Positions 15,650 through 25,638 of a stretch of DNA of 42,627 nt are shown here, in pieces. A program made the position numbers and the translations under genes. Location: positions 1-42,627 of the forward strand of contig JAIESQ010000023.1 in NCBI GenBank assembly GCA_019745975.1. The letters are read 5' to 3'. This DNA is from Pirellulales bacterium. Lineage in GTDB: Bacteria > Planctomycetota > Planctomycetia > Pirellulales > JAEUIK01. The notes beneath the pieces were generated by a model that saw only the letters and a program-made list of their open reading frames with translations, was not told where the DNA came from and searched no databases. Numbering within the stretch: position 1 is the first letter of the stretch; each line of letters begins with the position of its first letter.

Positions 15650-16501
15650 ATGACCCCGCCATTCGATCGATCGCGCGTGACAGTGCTCACCGGAGCTGCC
15701 AGCGGCATCGGCCGGCATCTCTCCGGACGGCTGGCCCGCTTGGGCGATCGATTGCTGGCCACCGACGTGGACCTCGCATCACTCGAGTGGGCCGCAACTC
15801 AAGACGCGTGGCCTACCGACCGTGTGCAGTTGGCCGCGCTCGATGTCCGCGACCCCGTGGCCTGGAAGCAAACGATCGATCACGCGGTGGCCGATTGGGG
15901 TCGGCTCGACGTGCTGGCAAACGTCGCGGGAGTCATCGTGCCTGGTCTGGTACACGAACAAACTCCGCAAGACGTTGATCTGCACTTGGACATCAACGCC
16001 AAAGGCGTGATTTACGGCAGCCAGGCGGCCGCGGCCGTCATGGTTGCCCAGCGCAGCGGCCAGATCGTGAACGTCGGCTCGATGGCGGCCTTGGCCGCGG
16101 TGCCGGGTCTTGGGCTCTACACCGCGTCGAAATGGGCAGTGCGGGGATTCTCGTTAGCGGTCGCCCAAGAGCTGGCGCCCCACGGCGTGCGCGTAAGCCT
16201 CATTTGCCCTGACGCCGTCGCCACGCCGATGCTCGACAAACAGCTCGACTACCAAGAGGCCGCGCTCACGTTTTCGGGTCGGCGCTTTCTCAGCGTCGAG
16301 GAGGTGGGGCGTGCCATCGTCGAACAGGCGATCGAGCGCGGTCGCCTCGAAGTCACGATTCCCTGGAGCCGCGCTTTTCTTTCCAAGCTCACCAGTTGTT
16401 TTCCGGCGCTGGCCGCCAAGGCGCTGCCGGCGCTCACCGCCAAGGGGTTACGCCAGCAGCGTGCCGCGCGCGAGCGGCTGCGACCGCACGAGCCGACGTG
16501 A
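15650..16501 (+). CDS. Short-chain dehydrogenase/reductase (SDR)
   Basis: The 283-residue protein has the classical SDR layout. A Rossmann start T-G-A-A-S-G-I-G binds NAD(P), Asp39 follows the second strand, D-V-R-D contacts the adenine, and N-V-A-G marks the fourth strand. Ser (in V-N-V-G-S-M) lies 13 residues before the Y-T-A-S-K catalytic Tyr/Lys, so the active site is complete. The C-terminal 60 residues are Arg/Ala-rich, as in the longer SDRs that act on lipids or steroids, but the substrate is not readable. The ATG at 15650 is preferred to the TTG at 15605, whose extension is not conserved-looking. It follows the beta-helix gene by 48 bases and could share its transcript. Confidence 0.88.
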   Translation: MTPPFDRSRVTVLTGAASGIGRHLSGRLARLGDRLLATDVDLASLEWAATQDAWPTDRVQLAALDVRDPVAWKQTIDHAVADWGRLDVLANVAGVIVPGLVHEQTPQDVDLHLDINAKGVIYGSQAAAAVMVAQRSGQIVNVGSMAALAAVPGLGLYTASKWAVRGFSLAVAQELAPHGVRVSLICPDAVATPMLDKQLDYQEAALTFSGRRFLSVEEVGRAIVEQAIERGRLEVTIPWSRAFLSKLTSCFPALAAKALPALTAKGLRQQRAARERLRPHEPT

Positions 16502-16667
16502 TGTCGCCCTGCTCGTGCGAACCACGCGGCTCGGACTGGGCTGCCCGATCCAATCAAACCGCTTGGCAAAGCCGCGGCTTGATCGGGGCAGGCCCGGGCT
16601 CGACAAGGTAGAATGAACCCGTGCTCGATGACTCGTCGGTTGTGCCGGGTAGAGAAGCAAGCGATCG

Positions 16668-19600
16668 ATGCCGCTCCACAATCTAATCTGCGTTCGATCG
16701 GGCCTCGTCGTGGTATCGATCTGGCTGCTTGGAGGCATGCACCACGATGCGAGCGCGGACGATTGGGACGCCGCGCGCTTCGACCGCCAAATGGCCCCCT
16801 TGCTGGCCAGGAATTGCCTCGAATGCCATAATCCCGCCGACAAAAAGGGCGAGCTTGATTTAACCTCGCGTGCCGCCGCCCTGGCTGGTGGTGAATCGAG
16901 CCCGGCACTCGCGCCAGGCGACACGGCCGGCAGCTACCTTTGGCAACGTGTGGCCGATGGCGAAATGCCCCCGCGCGGCCCATTGCCCGAGGCCGGCAAG
17001 CAACTCTTGCGCGAGTGGATCGAAGCCGGTGCCCCCTGGGGCACCGACCCGATCGATCGCTTCCGCTACACGACCGATCGCCGCGCCGGCTACGACTGGT
17101 GGTCGCTGCAACCGATCGCTTCGCACGCGTTACCCGCCGTCACCGACGTTCAATGGCCCCTCAATGCCATCGATCATTTCGTGCTCGCGCGGCTCGAACG
17201 AGCGGGGCTCACTCCATCACCGCCGGCGTCGCGCGCCGTGCTGCTCCGTCGGCTCTACTTCGATCTAGTCGGTTTGCCACCGTCGCCCGAGGAAATCGCC
17301 GCCTTTGAGGCCGATACCGATCCGGCCGCCTACAACAATCTCGTCTCGCGACTGTTGGATTCGCCGCGCTATGGCGAGCGCTGGGCGCGGCACTGGCTCG
17401 ATGTGGTCCGCTTCGCCGAATCCAACGGCTTTGAGTACGACGAGCCACGCCGCGACGCCTGGCCTTACCGCGATTGGGTGATCGACGCCCTGAACGACGA
17501 TCTTCCGTTCGACGAATTCGGCCGATTGCAAATCGCCGGCGACGTGCTCCAACCCGAGAGTCCGGCGGCTATCACCGCGGCCGCTTTTCTCGTCGCCGGA
17601 CCGTACGACACGCCCGGTCAGAAGCAGCAGAGCGCCGCCATGCGGGCGATCGTGCGGCAAGACGAGATGGAAGACCTGGTCGGCACCGTAGCGCAATCGT
17701 TTCTCGGCCTGACGCTCAACTGCGCCCGCTGCCACGACCACAAGTTCGATCCGCTCCGGCAGCAGGAGTACTACCGCTTCGTGTCGGCGCTCTCGGGCGT
17801 CAGGCACGGACAGCGCGATATCACTTCTGCGGCCGAACGCACCCGCCGTGGCGAGCAAGTTGCCGCTGCCCGAGCCGATGTCGAGCGATTGCTGGCCGAC
17901 ATCGAAGCGATCGACGCGCCGGTCCGCCGGCAACTTGCCGGTGACAAGAAGCAGGCCCGCGACGAGCGCCCCCGGCCGATTGCTCGCTGGGACTTCGACG
18001 ACCAGACCGATGCGTTGGGCGGCCTGGCGATCAAGACGCATGGCGCGGCCCAACTGTGCGACGGGGCGCTGGTGCTCGACGGTCAAACCGGTTACGCCGC
18101 GACCGTGCCGCTCGCGCGCGACCTGTGCGCAAAAACGCTACAAGCGTGGGTGCGCCTGGCCGATCTCGAGCAGCGCGGCGGCGCGGCCATCAGTATTCAA
18201 TCGCTCGATGGTCAGACGTTCGATGCCCTGGTCTTCGCCGAACAGCAGCCCGGCGAATGGCTGGCCGGCAGCAACAATTTTGTCCGCACGCAGAGTTTTG
18301 CCGGCGCCGCCGAAACCGCTGCTGGCAACCGCGCCGTGCGGATCACGATCACCTACGCCGCCGACGGCACCATCACAGCCTATCGCGACGGTCAGCCGTA
18401 TGGCCGCGCGTATCGCGCCGCCGAGCCGGTGACGTTCGCGGCCGGGCAGGCACAAGTCGTCCTTGGTCTACGGCATTCGCCTGCCGGGGGCAACCGCCTG
18501 CTTAAAGGCGAAATCCTCCAAGCCGAACTCTACGACCGCGCGCTATCGGCAGCCGAAGTCGCCACAGCAGGCGAAGAGGTTTCCGCAGCCGCCATCCTCG
18601 CGCAACTCGACGTTGAAACTGCCAAGCGTCGGACACGCCTCGTCGAACAACTGGCAGTCGCGCGCCGAAAACTCGAATTGCCCGCTCCAAGCATGCTCTA
18701 CGCCTGCACGCCCGAACAACCGGAAGTCACGCATCTCTTGCGGCGCGGCGATACGCGACTGCCAGCCGAAGCCGTTAGCGCCGGCGGGGTCGCCGCGGTC
18801 CCTGGACCCGCCAGCGATTTCGGCCTGCCCCCCGACGCTCCCGAGGCCGCGCGCCGCGTGGCGCTGGCCCGCTGGATTACGCATCGCGACAACCCGCTCT
18901 TCGCGCGGGTAGTCGTTAATCGAATCTGGCACCATCACTTCGGTGTTGGCCTGGTCGATACCCCGAACGACTTTGGCTTCAACGGCGGCCGCCCCTCGCA
19001 CGCCGAACTGCTCGACTGGCTGGCGGTGGAAATCGCCAATCGCGGTTTCCGCTTGAAGGAGTTGCACCGCTTGCTGGTCACCAGCGCCACGTATCGCCAG
19101 GCCTCGATGTCGCGCGCCGACGCCGTGGCCATCGATCGCGAAAACCGCCTGCTCTGGCGGCGCACTCCGCAGCGGCTCGAAGCCGAAGCCTTGCGCGACG
19201 CCATGCTCGCGGCCGCCGGGCGCCTGCAACACACCGGCGGCGGTCCTGGCTTTACCGACTACCAGGAGCTCAATCGCTCCGGCACGTGGTCCTATCTACC
19301 GGCGGACCGCGCAGGCCCCGAGTTCGAGCGCCGCACCATCTATCGCACCAGCACGCGCGGTGGTCGCGGCGGATTGCTCGACGCCTTCGATTGCCCCGAT
19401 CCATCGACCACGACGCCGCGGCGCGCGGTGACCACCACGCCGCTGCAAGCGCTGGCGCTATTGAACAATGCGTTCGTGCTGCGGATGAGCGAAGCGTTGG
19501 CCGAGCGCGTCGAGCGCGAGGCCGGCGCCGAGACCGCGACGCAAGTTGCTCGCGCGATGGAGCTCGTCTACGGTCGGGTCCCGCGCGCCGACGAAGCACA

Positions 19601-19677
19601 TCTCGCCTGCGAACTGGTCGAGCGCGAAGGACTCGCCACCCTGGCCCGCGTGCTCTTTAACAGCAACGAGTTTCTGT

Positions 19678-19688
<11 letters not shown>
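16668..19688 (+). CDS. PSCyt1-DUF1549-LamG-DUF1553 secreted protein
   Basis: This 1006-residue protein has the domain chain peculiar to Planctomycetes and Verrucomicrobia. A signal segment is followed by a planctomycete cytochrome C motif, C-L-E-C-H at residues 50-54, with P-A-D-K-K-G-E-L-D-L. DUF1549 (about 145-360) contains Y-G-E-R-W-A-R-H-W-L-D-V-V-R-F-A-E-S. A jelly-roll LamG/concanavalin insert lies at about 435-635 (W-D-F-D-D-Q to L-Y-D-R-A-L-S). DUF1553 (about 720-1000) contains N-R-I-W-H-H-H-F-G and T-P-L-Q-A-L-A-L-L-N-N. The family is exported and almost always paired with a DUF1501 gene, as here, where the downstream ATG overlaps by 11 bases. The biochemical role is unproven; redox-linked carbohydrate breakdown is commonly suspected. 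The insert suggests glycan binding. Confidence 0.93.
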
Positions 19689-21246
<1,558 letters not shown>

Positions 21247-21252
21247 AAGCTG

Positions 21253-22305
21253 ATGCACGAAACCTCGACATCATCACCGCCTAATCGCACACTGCTCGTT
21301 GGTTCCGGCCAATTCACGTACGCGCCAGATGCCGCATGGTGTCGCCTGCCCGCCGGTCAATCGTGGTTGGAAGTGGTTGGGGTGGCGACCGATTCGCGCG
21401 ATCGCGTGTTTGTCTTCAGCCGCTCTGTGCAACCCGTGAGCGTCTTCGATTCCGAAGGGACGTACCTCTTTGGCTGGGGCCAGGGGGAGTTTGTTCGCCC
21501 GCACGGCATCACGATCGGCCGCGACGACGCGGTCTACTGCACCGACGACACCGACCACACAGTGCGCAAGTACACGCCCGAGGGCCGGCTCCTCTGGGCG
21601 TTGGGCACCAGTGGCCAGCCATCGAACACCGGCGCCACGAGTGTCGACTATCGCGAGATTCGCCGCGCCGCCGGGCCGTTCAATTACCCTACGAATCTCG
21701 CCCTGGCCGCCGACGGCTCGCTCTACATTACTGACGGATACGGCAACGCCCGCGTGCATCATTTTTCGTCCGATGGCCGGCTGCTGAAATCCTGGGGCCA
21801 GCCGGGAGCGGGGCCGGGGCAGTTCCATGTGCCGCACGGCATCGCGATCGATGCCGCCGGTATCATCTACGTTGCCGATCGCGAGAACAGCCGCCTGCAG
21901 CGCTTCACGCCGGCTGGCGAGTTTGTCGACGAGTGGACCGACGTCGCCCGGCCGAGCGAAGTGTTCATCGACCCGGCCGGCCGCGTGTTCGTCGCCGAGT
22001 TGGGCTTTCGCGCCGGCATGTTCCCTGGCAACCAACCGCCTACGCCCAATCCCGTCGGCGGCCGGGTGAGCATTTTTTCGTCTTCCGGTCAGTTGCTTTC
22101 GCGCTGGGGCGGGGGGGACAATCCGTGCTCGCCGGGGGATTTCTTCGCGCCGCACGATATCTGGATCGACCGCCGCGGCGATCTGTACGTGAGCGAAGTG
22201 ACTTACACGGCCGGCATCGCCCGTGGCGCGATTGGTCCCGATTGCCACACGTTGCAGAAGTTCAGCCGCGCTGCGAAGGGGACGGAAGTCGTTTCTGGAC
22301 CGTGA
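21253..22305 (+). CDS. NHL-repeat beta-propeller protein
   Basis: The 350-residue protein consists of consecutive NHL-type blades: P-H-G-I-T-I-G-R-D-D-A-V-Y-C-T-D, P-T-N-L-A-L-A-A-D-G-S-L-Y-I-T-D, P-H-G-I-A-I-D-A-A-G-I-I-Y-V-A-D-R-E-N and P-H-D-I-W-I-D-R-R-G-D-L-Y-V-S-E. The pattern, with R-V-H-H-F and R-L-Q-R-F-T, resembles the peptidyl-alpha-hydroxyglycine amidating-lyase-like propellers, but no activity can be claimed. No signal peptide is visible, which is unusual between exported partners. It starts 6 bases after the DUF1501 stop, so it belongs to the same operon. The last codons (G-T-E-V-V-S-G-P) are written by the left arm of the inverted repeat at 22278-22350. Confidence 0.85.
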   Translation: MHETSTSSPPNRTLLVGSGQFTYAPDAAWCRLPAGQSWLEVVGVATDSRDRVFVFSRSVQPVSVFDSEGTYLFGWGQGEFVRPHGITIGRDDAVYCTDDTDHTVRKYTPEGRLLWALGTSGQPSNTGATSVDYREIRRAAGPFNYPTNLALAADGSLYITDGYGNARVHHFSSDGRLLKSWGQPGAGPGQFHVPHGIAIDAAGIIYVADRENSRLQRFTPAGEFVDEWTDVARPSEVFIDPAGRVFVAELGFRAGMFPGNQPPTPNPVGGRVSIFSSSGQLLSRWGGGDNPCSPGDFFAPHDIWIDRRGDLYVSEVTYTAGIARGAIGPDCHTLQKFSRAAKGTEVVSGP

Positions 22306-22350
22306 TGACAAGTCCATGCGAATCGAGGCCCAGAAACGACTCCCGTCCCC
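22278..22350. repeat. 21-bp inverted repeat at the 3' end of the NHL gene
   Basis: Left arm 22278-22298 and right arm 22330-22350 (CCAGAAACGACTCCCGTCCCC is 21 bases, so only CGACTCCCGTCCCC at 22337-22350 is quoted as the core) are complementary with a single mismatch around a 31-base loop. The core 14-mer recurs exactly at 40987-41000. There is no T-run, but such a strong stem between two genes could weaken read-through or stabilise the upstream mRNA. It lies in the only sizeable gap (72 bases) of the 16668-30816 gene block. Confidence 0.8.
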
Positions 22351-22377
22351 CTCAGTGCGAGCCCAGAGACACCGCCA

Positions 22378-23469
22378 ATGAAGGCCTGGCGCTTCTACGC
22401 ATTTAACGACTTGCGGCTCGACGACGTGCCGGTGCCCACCTGCCTCGCAGGACACGTCGTGGTCGAACCGCTCGTCGTGCAACCGAGCGTCACCGAGGCG
22501 CAACTGGCCTGCGGTATTCCCACCTTGGCTTACGACCGCATCAAGCGTCGCCTGGAAACCGAAGCGCCGCTGCAACTCTTCGGCCACGAGTTCTGCGCGC
22601 GGATCGTCGAGACGGGCTCCGGCGTCAATCGATTTCGCGTGGGCGACCGCGTCGCCGCCCGGGCCAAGTTACCGTGCCAGCACTGTGCCTTGTGCGAATC
22701 GGGGCGCAGCGCGCTCTGCCGGCGCGGCCCGGTGATCGGCTTCGATTTGCCCGGCTGCTTCTCCGAGCTGGCGCTCCTGCCCGAGATCGCGCTGGTGAAA
22801 GTCGACGACTCGATCTCGGATAGCGAAGCCGCCTGCCTGCAATCGTTGAGCGATAGCGTGGCCGCGGTCGAAACGGCCGACATCCAGATCGGCGACACCG
22901 TGGCGATTTTCGGCCAGGGGAGCATGGGGCTCGAATGCCTGCAGATCGCTCGCGTGAGCGGAGCGGGCCGCGTGATCACCGTCGATGTGCGCGACGAAGC
23001 GTGCGCCATGTCGAAGCAACTGGGCGCCGATCACGCGCTGAACGCCAACACGTGCGACGCCGTGGCCACGATCCGCGACTTGACCGAAGATATCGGCGCC
23101 GACGTCGTCTTCGAATGTGCCGGCGGCAGCGTCAAACAGGGCCTGGCCGGCAGCCGCACGCTGACGCAAGCGATCGACGCCGTGCGCTCCGGCGGCAAGG
23201 TCATCGGCGTCTCCTGGTTTGGCGGACCGTTGGAAGTCCACATCGACACGTTGCGCGAGCGCAGCCTGCGCTACCTGTTCCCCGATATCAGCACGCCGCA
23301 ACATCTCGAACACACGGTACGACTGGTCGCGTCGGGACGGGTTTCGCTGGCCCCGACAATCACGCATGTCCTGCCGGGTATCGAGTCGGTCCCCAAGGCA
23401 TTTGAAATCACGGCCAACAAGGGGCGCTACCAGGCCATCAACCCGGCGCAGGTCAAGATGCGCGGATAA
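22378..23469 (+). CDS. Medium-chain zinc-type alcohol/polyol dehydrogenase
   Basis: This 363-residue protein is an MDR-superfamily dehydrogenase, likely oxidising a secondary alcohol of a sugar or polyol with NAD(P). It has the G-H-E zinc-region motif at residues 69-71, V-G-D-R-V-A-A-R, and the structural zinc cluster C-Q-H-C-A-L-C-E-S-G-R-S-A-L-C (Cys100, 103, 106, 114). The Rossmann motif G-Q-G-S-M-G is present. By alignment, the first catalytic zinc ligand, normally Cys in C-G-T-D, is Ser37 in P-S-V-T-E. Catalysis may differ from classical members. It begins a tightly spaced run with the MFS transporter, SDR and sugar dehydrogenase, which suggests a common substrate pathway. Confidence 0.88.
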   Translation: MKAWRFYAFNDLRLDDVPVPTCLAGHVVVEPLVVQPSVTEAQLACGIPTLAYDRIKRRLETEAPLQLFGHEFCARIVETGSGVNRFRVGDRVAARAKLPCQHCALCESGRSALCRRGPVIGFDLPGCFSELALLPEIALVKVDDSISDSEAACLQSLSDSVAAVETADIQIGDTVAIFGQGSMGLECLQIARVSGAGRVITVDVRDEACAMSKQLGADHALNANTCDAVATIRDLTEDIGADVVFECAGGSVKQGLAGSRTLTQAIDAVRSGGKVIGVSWFGGPLEVHIDTLRERSLRYLFPDISTPQHLEHTVRLVASGRVSLAPTITHVLPGIESVPKAFEITANKGRYQAINPAQVKMRG

Positions 23470-23481
23470 GAAGGTATCGAC

Positions 23482-24804
23482 ATGTCGGTCTCCGAGCTAC
23501 CTCCCGCCGAGCCGAACATCACAGCCCCGCCCAGGGTCGACCAATCCGCGCGGCTGCGCGATCTCACCGCGACGCAGTGGAAGTCGGGCGCGGCCGCCTG
23601 GCTCGGTTGGTTGTTCGACGGACTCGACATGCACCTCTATACGCTGGTGGCCACGCCGTTCGTCGCCGAGCTCTTGGCCGTCGATCGTAAAGACCCGGCT
23701 GTCGGCGAGCACGCCAGTTGGATTCAAGCGGCGTTTCTCGTCGGTTGGGCGCTCGGCGGTGGGTTCTTCGGACGCTTGGGCGATCGCCTGGGACGCAGCC
23801 GGGCGCTGGTGCTCACGATCCTCACTTACGCGCTGTTCACCGGGCTATCGTACTTCGCCGGGGCCTGGTGGCACCTGCTGATCTTCCGCTTCTTGGCGGC
23901 GCTGGGGATCGGCGGCGAATGGGCCGTCGGCGCAGCGCTCTTGTCAGAAACCTGGCCGCACAACTGGCGACCTTGGCTGGCCGCCGTGCTGCAGTCGGCC
24001 GTCAATGTCGGCGTGATGCTGGCGAGCCTTTCGGTCTTAGTGCTGGCCGGCTTTCCACCGCGCACCGTGTTCTTGATCGGCGTATTGCCGGCGCTCATGG
24101 TCGTGTGGATTCGCCGGCACGTTCCCGAGACCGAAGGGTGGCACGCCGCCAGATCGAATTCGCGCGACATTCATCCCGGCATCCTCGACTTGTTCCGCGG
24201 TAGCGTGCGCCGCATCACCTGGTTGACGCTCTTGGTCTGTTCCTTCTCGTTGGCTGGGCATTGGGCCTTCATGTTCTGGTGCCTGCAACATCTGCGCAAC
24301 CTGCCCGACGTGCTGAGCTGGACCGATGCCGAGCGCAGCCGCCTCGTCAGCCAGGCGATGATCCTCTTGATGGTGGCGTCGATCGCCGGCAACTTTCTAG
24401 CGGCCTGGGTCGCGCGCCGATTGGGATACCGCTTCTCGATCGTGCTGTTGTGCATCGGCTACTTTTTCGCCTTGTTGATCACCTTTGGCACGCCGCGCGA
24501 CTTGGCCAGCACGCTCGCCTGGATGGCGGTCGTCGGCGCCTGTTCCGGCGTGTTCGCCCTGTTCACGATGTATATGCCCCCCTTGTTCCCCACCCTGCTG
24601 CGCACCACGGGGGCCGGCTTCTGTTACAACATTGGGCGATTGGCCGCAGCCGCGGGCACCGTGTTCTTCGGACTGTTTTCGCAAGTCGGCGATTACCGCC
24701 AGGCCATGTTGTACGCTGGGTTTCTATTCCTCCCGGCGGCAGCCTTGGGCATGCTTCTGCCCGAGCACAATCAGGGCGAGCTCGGCGCGGAAGTGGCCGA
24801 TTGA
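23482..24804 (+). CDS. MFS transporter
   Basis: The 440-residue integral membrane protein has about 12 hydrophobic segments in two halves. The conserved loop 2-3 motif of the major facilitator superfamily reads G-R-L-G-D-R-L-G-R-S-R-A-L. The first helix region (W-L-F-D-G-L-D-M-H-L-Y) carries acidic residues similar to those of the aromatic-acid or metabolite:H+ symporter branches. It is probably an importer bringing the product of periplasmic oxidation, or the parent compound, into the cytoplasm. AAGG precedes the ATG, which lies 12 bases after the dehydrogenase stop. The exact substrate class is not decided by sequence. Confidence 0.9.
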   Translation: MSVSELPPAEPNITAPPRVDQSARLRDLTATQWKSGAAAWLGWLFDGLDMHLYTLVATPFVAELLAVDRKDPAVGEHASWIQAAFLVGWALGGGFFGRLGDRLGRSRALVLTILTYALFTGLSYFAGAWWHLLIFRFLAALGIGGEWAVGAALLSETWPHNWRPWLAAVLQSAVNVGVMLASLSVLVLAGFPPRTVFLIGVLPALMVVWIRRHVPETEGWHAARSNSRDIHPGILDLFRGSVRRITWLTLLVCSFSLAGHWAFMFWCLQHLRNLPDVLSWTDAERSRLVSQAMILLMVASIAGNFLAAWVARRLGYRFSIVLLCIGYFFALLITFGTPRDLASTLAWMAVVGACSGVFALFTMYMPPLFPTLLRTTGAGFCYNIGRLAAAAGTVFFGLFSQVGDYRQAMLYAGFLFLPAAALGMLLPEHNQGELGAEVAD

Positions 24805-24834
24805 CGACGGTCGCTCGAAATGAGGTGACGTACG

Positions 24835-25638
24835 ATGCTTCTCCAGGACAACGTGGTGATCGTCACCGGCGCTGGCGGCGGCCTGGGAAAGGGGATCGCC
24901 GAAGTGTGCCATCGCGAGGCGGCCAAGGTCGTCATCGCCGACATCCGTGGCCCGGCGGCAATAAGTGTCGCCAAATCTCTCGGCGACCGCGCACTGGGCC
25001 TCGGCTGCGATGTCCGCAGTGACGACGAGCTGGCCGCACTTGTCGCCGCCACGGTCAAACACTTCGGCCGCCTCGATGGCCTGGTGAACAACGCCGGCGT
25101 CAACTGCGTCAAGCCGGCCCTCGACACCACATCGGCCGACTGGCAGCAAGTGCTCTCCATTGATCTGCGCGCGTCGTTCGTTCTTTCACAGATCGCTTGC
25201 CGGCAGATGCTGGCTCAAACGCCCATCGGCGGCAGTATCGTGAACATCGCCACCGTGCACACGCACGGCGCGCTGCCTGCCTCGGTCGCGTACGACGCCG
25301 CCAAGTGGGGCATGATCGGCATGACCAAAAGCATGGCGATCGAACTAGCGCCGCAAGGAATCCGCATCAACGCGGTCTCGCCGGGCCTGGTGGCCACGCA
25401 AATCTGGGAAGACGTGAAAGCGGCCGCCCCCGACCCGCGACAATGCGAAGATTACTTCTACGCGAACATCCCCATCGGTCGGCCGATCGAGCCGGCGGAG
25501 ATCGGCGAAGTCGTCGCCTTTCTGCTGAGCGATCGCAGCCGCGCGATGGTGGGCGCTAATGTGTTTGCCGACGGCGGAATGTCGAGCCAGCTTTTGAGCC
25601 AGGCCCCCTTCGAGTTCAAGCCGATCGGCGGAAACTGA
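24835..25638 (+). CDS. SDR oxidoreductase with Thr at the catalytic Ser position
   Basis: This 267-residue classical SDR has T-G-A-G-G-G-L-G for cofactor, D-I after the second strand, C-D-V-R, N-N-A-G-V and Y-D-A-A-K (Tyr/Lys). The C-terminus reads G-R-P-I-E-P-A-E-I-G-E-V-V-A-F-L-L-S-D and F-A-D-G-G, as in glucose-1-dehydrogenase-like enzymes. The residue 13 before the Tyr, normally Ser, is Thr (in N-I-A-T-V). Thr keeps a hydroxyl, so activity is likely but may be altered. GAGGTGA precedes the ATG. Its TGA overlaps the ATG of the next gene by one base (TGATG), indicating coupled translation with the sugar dehydrogenase. Confidence 0.9.
   Translation: MLLQDNVVIVTGAGGGLGKGIAEVCHREAAKVVIADIRGPAAISVAKSLGDRALGLGCDVRSDDELAALVAATVKHFGRLDGLVNNAGVNCVKPALDTTSADWQQVLSIDLRASFVLSQIACRQMLAQTPIGGSIVNIATVHTHGALPASVAYDAAKWGMIGMTKSMAIELAPQGIRINAVSPGLVATQIWEDVKAAAPDPRQCEDYFYANIPIGRPIEPAEIGEVVAFLLSDRSRAMVGANVFADGGMSSQLLSQAPFEFKPIGGN

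Noticed and set aside
22306-22377. Intrinsic terminator after the NHL gene
   Set aside because: The stem is strong, but the loop is long and no T-run follows; the repeat explanation is better supported.
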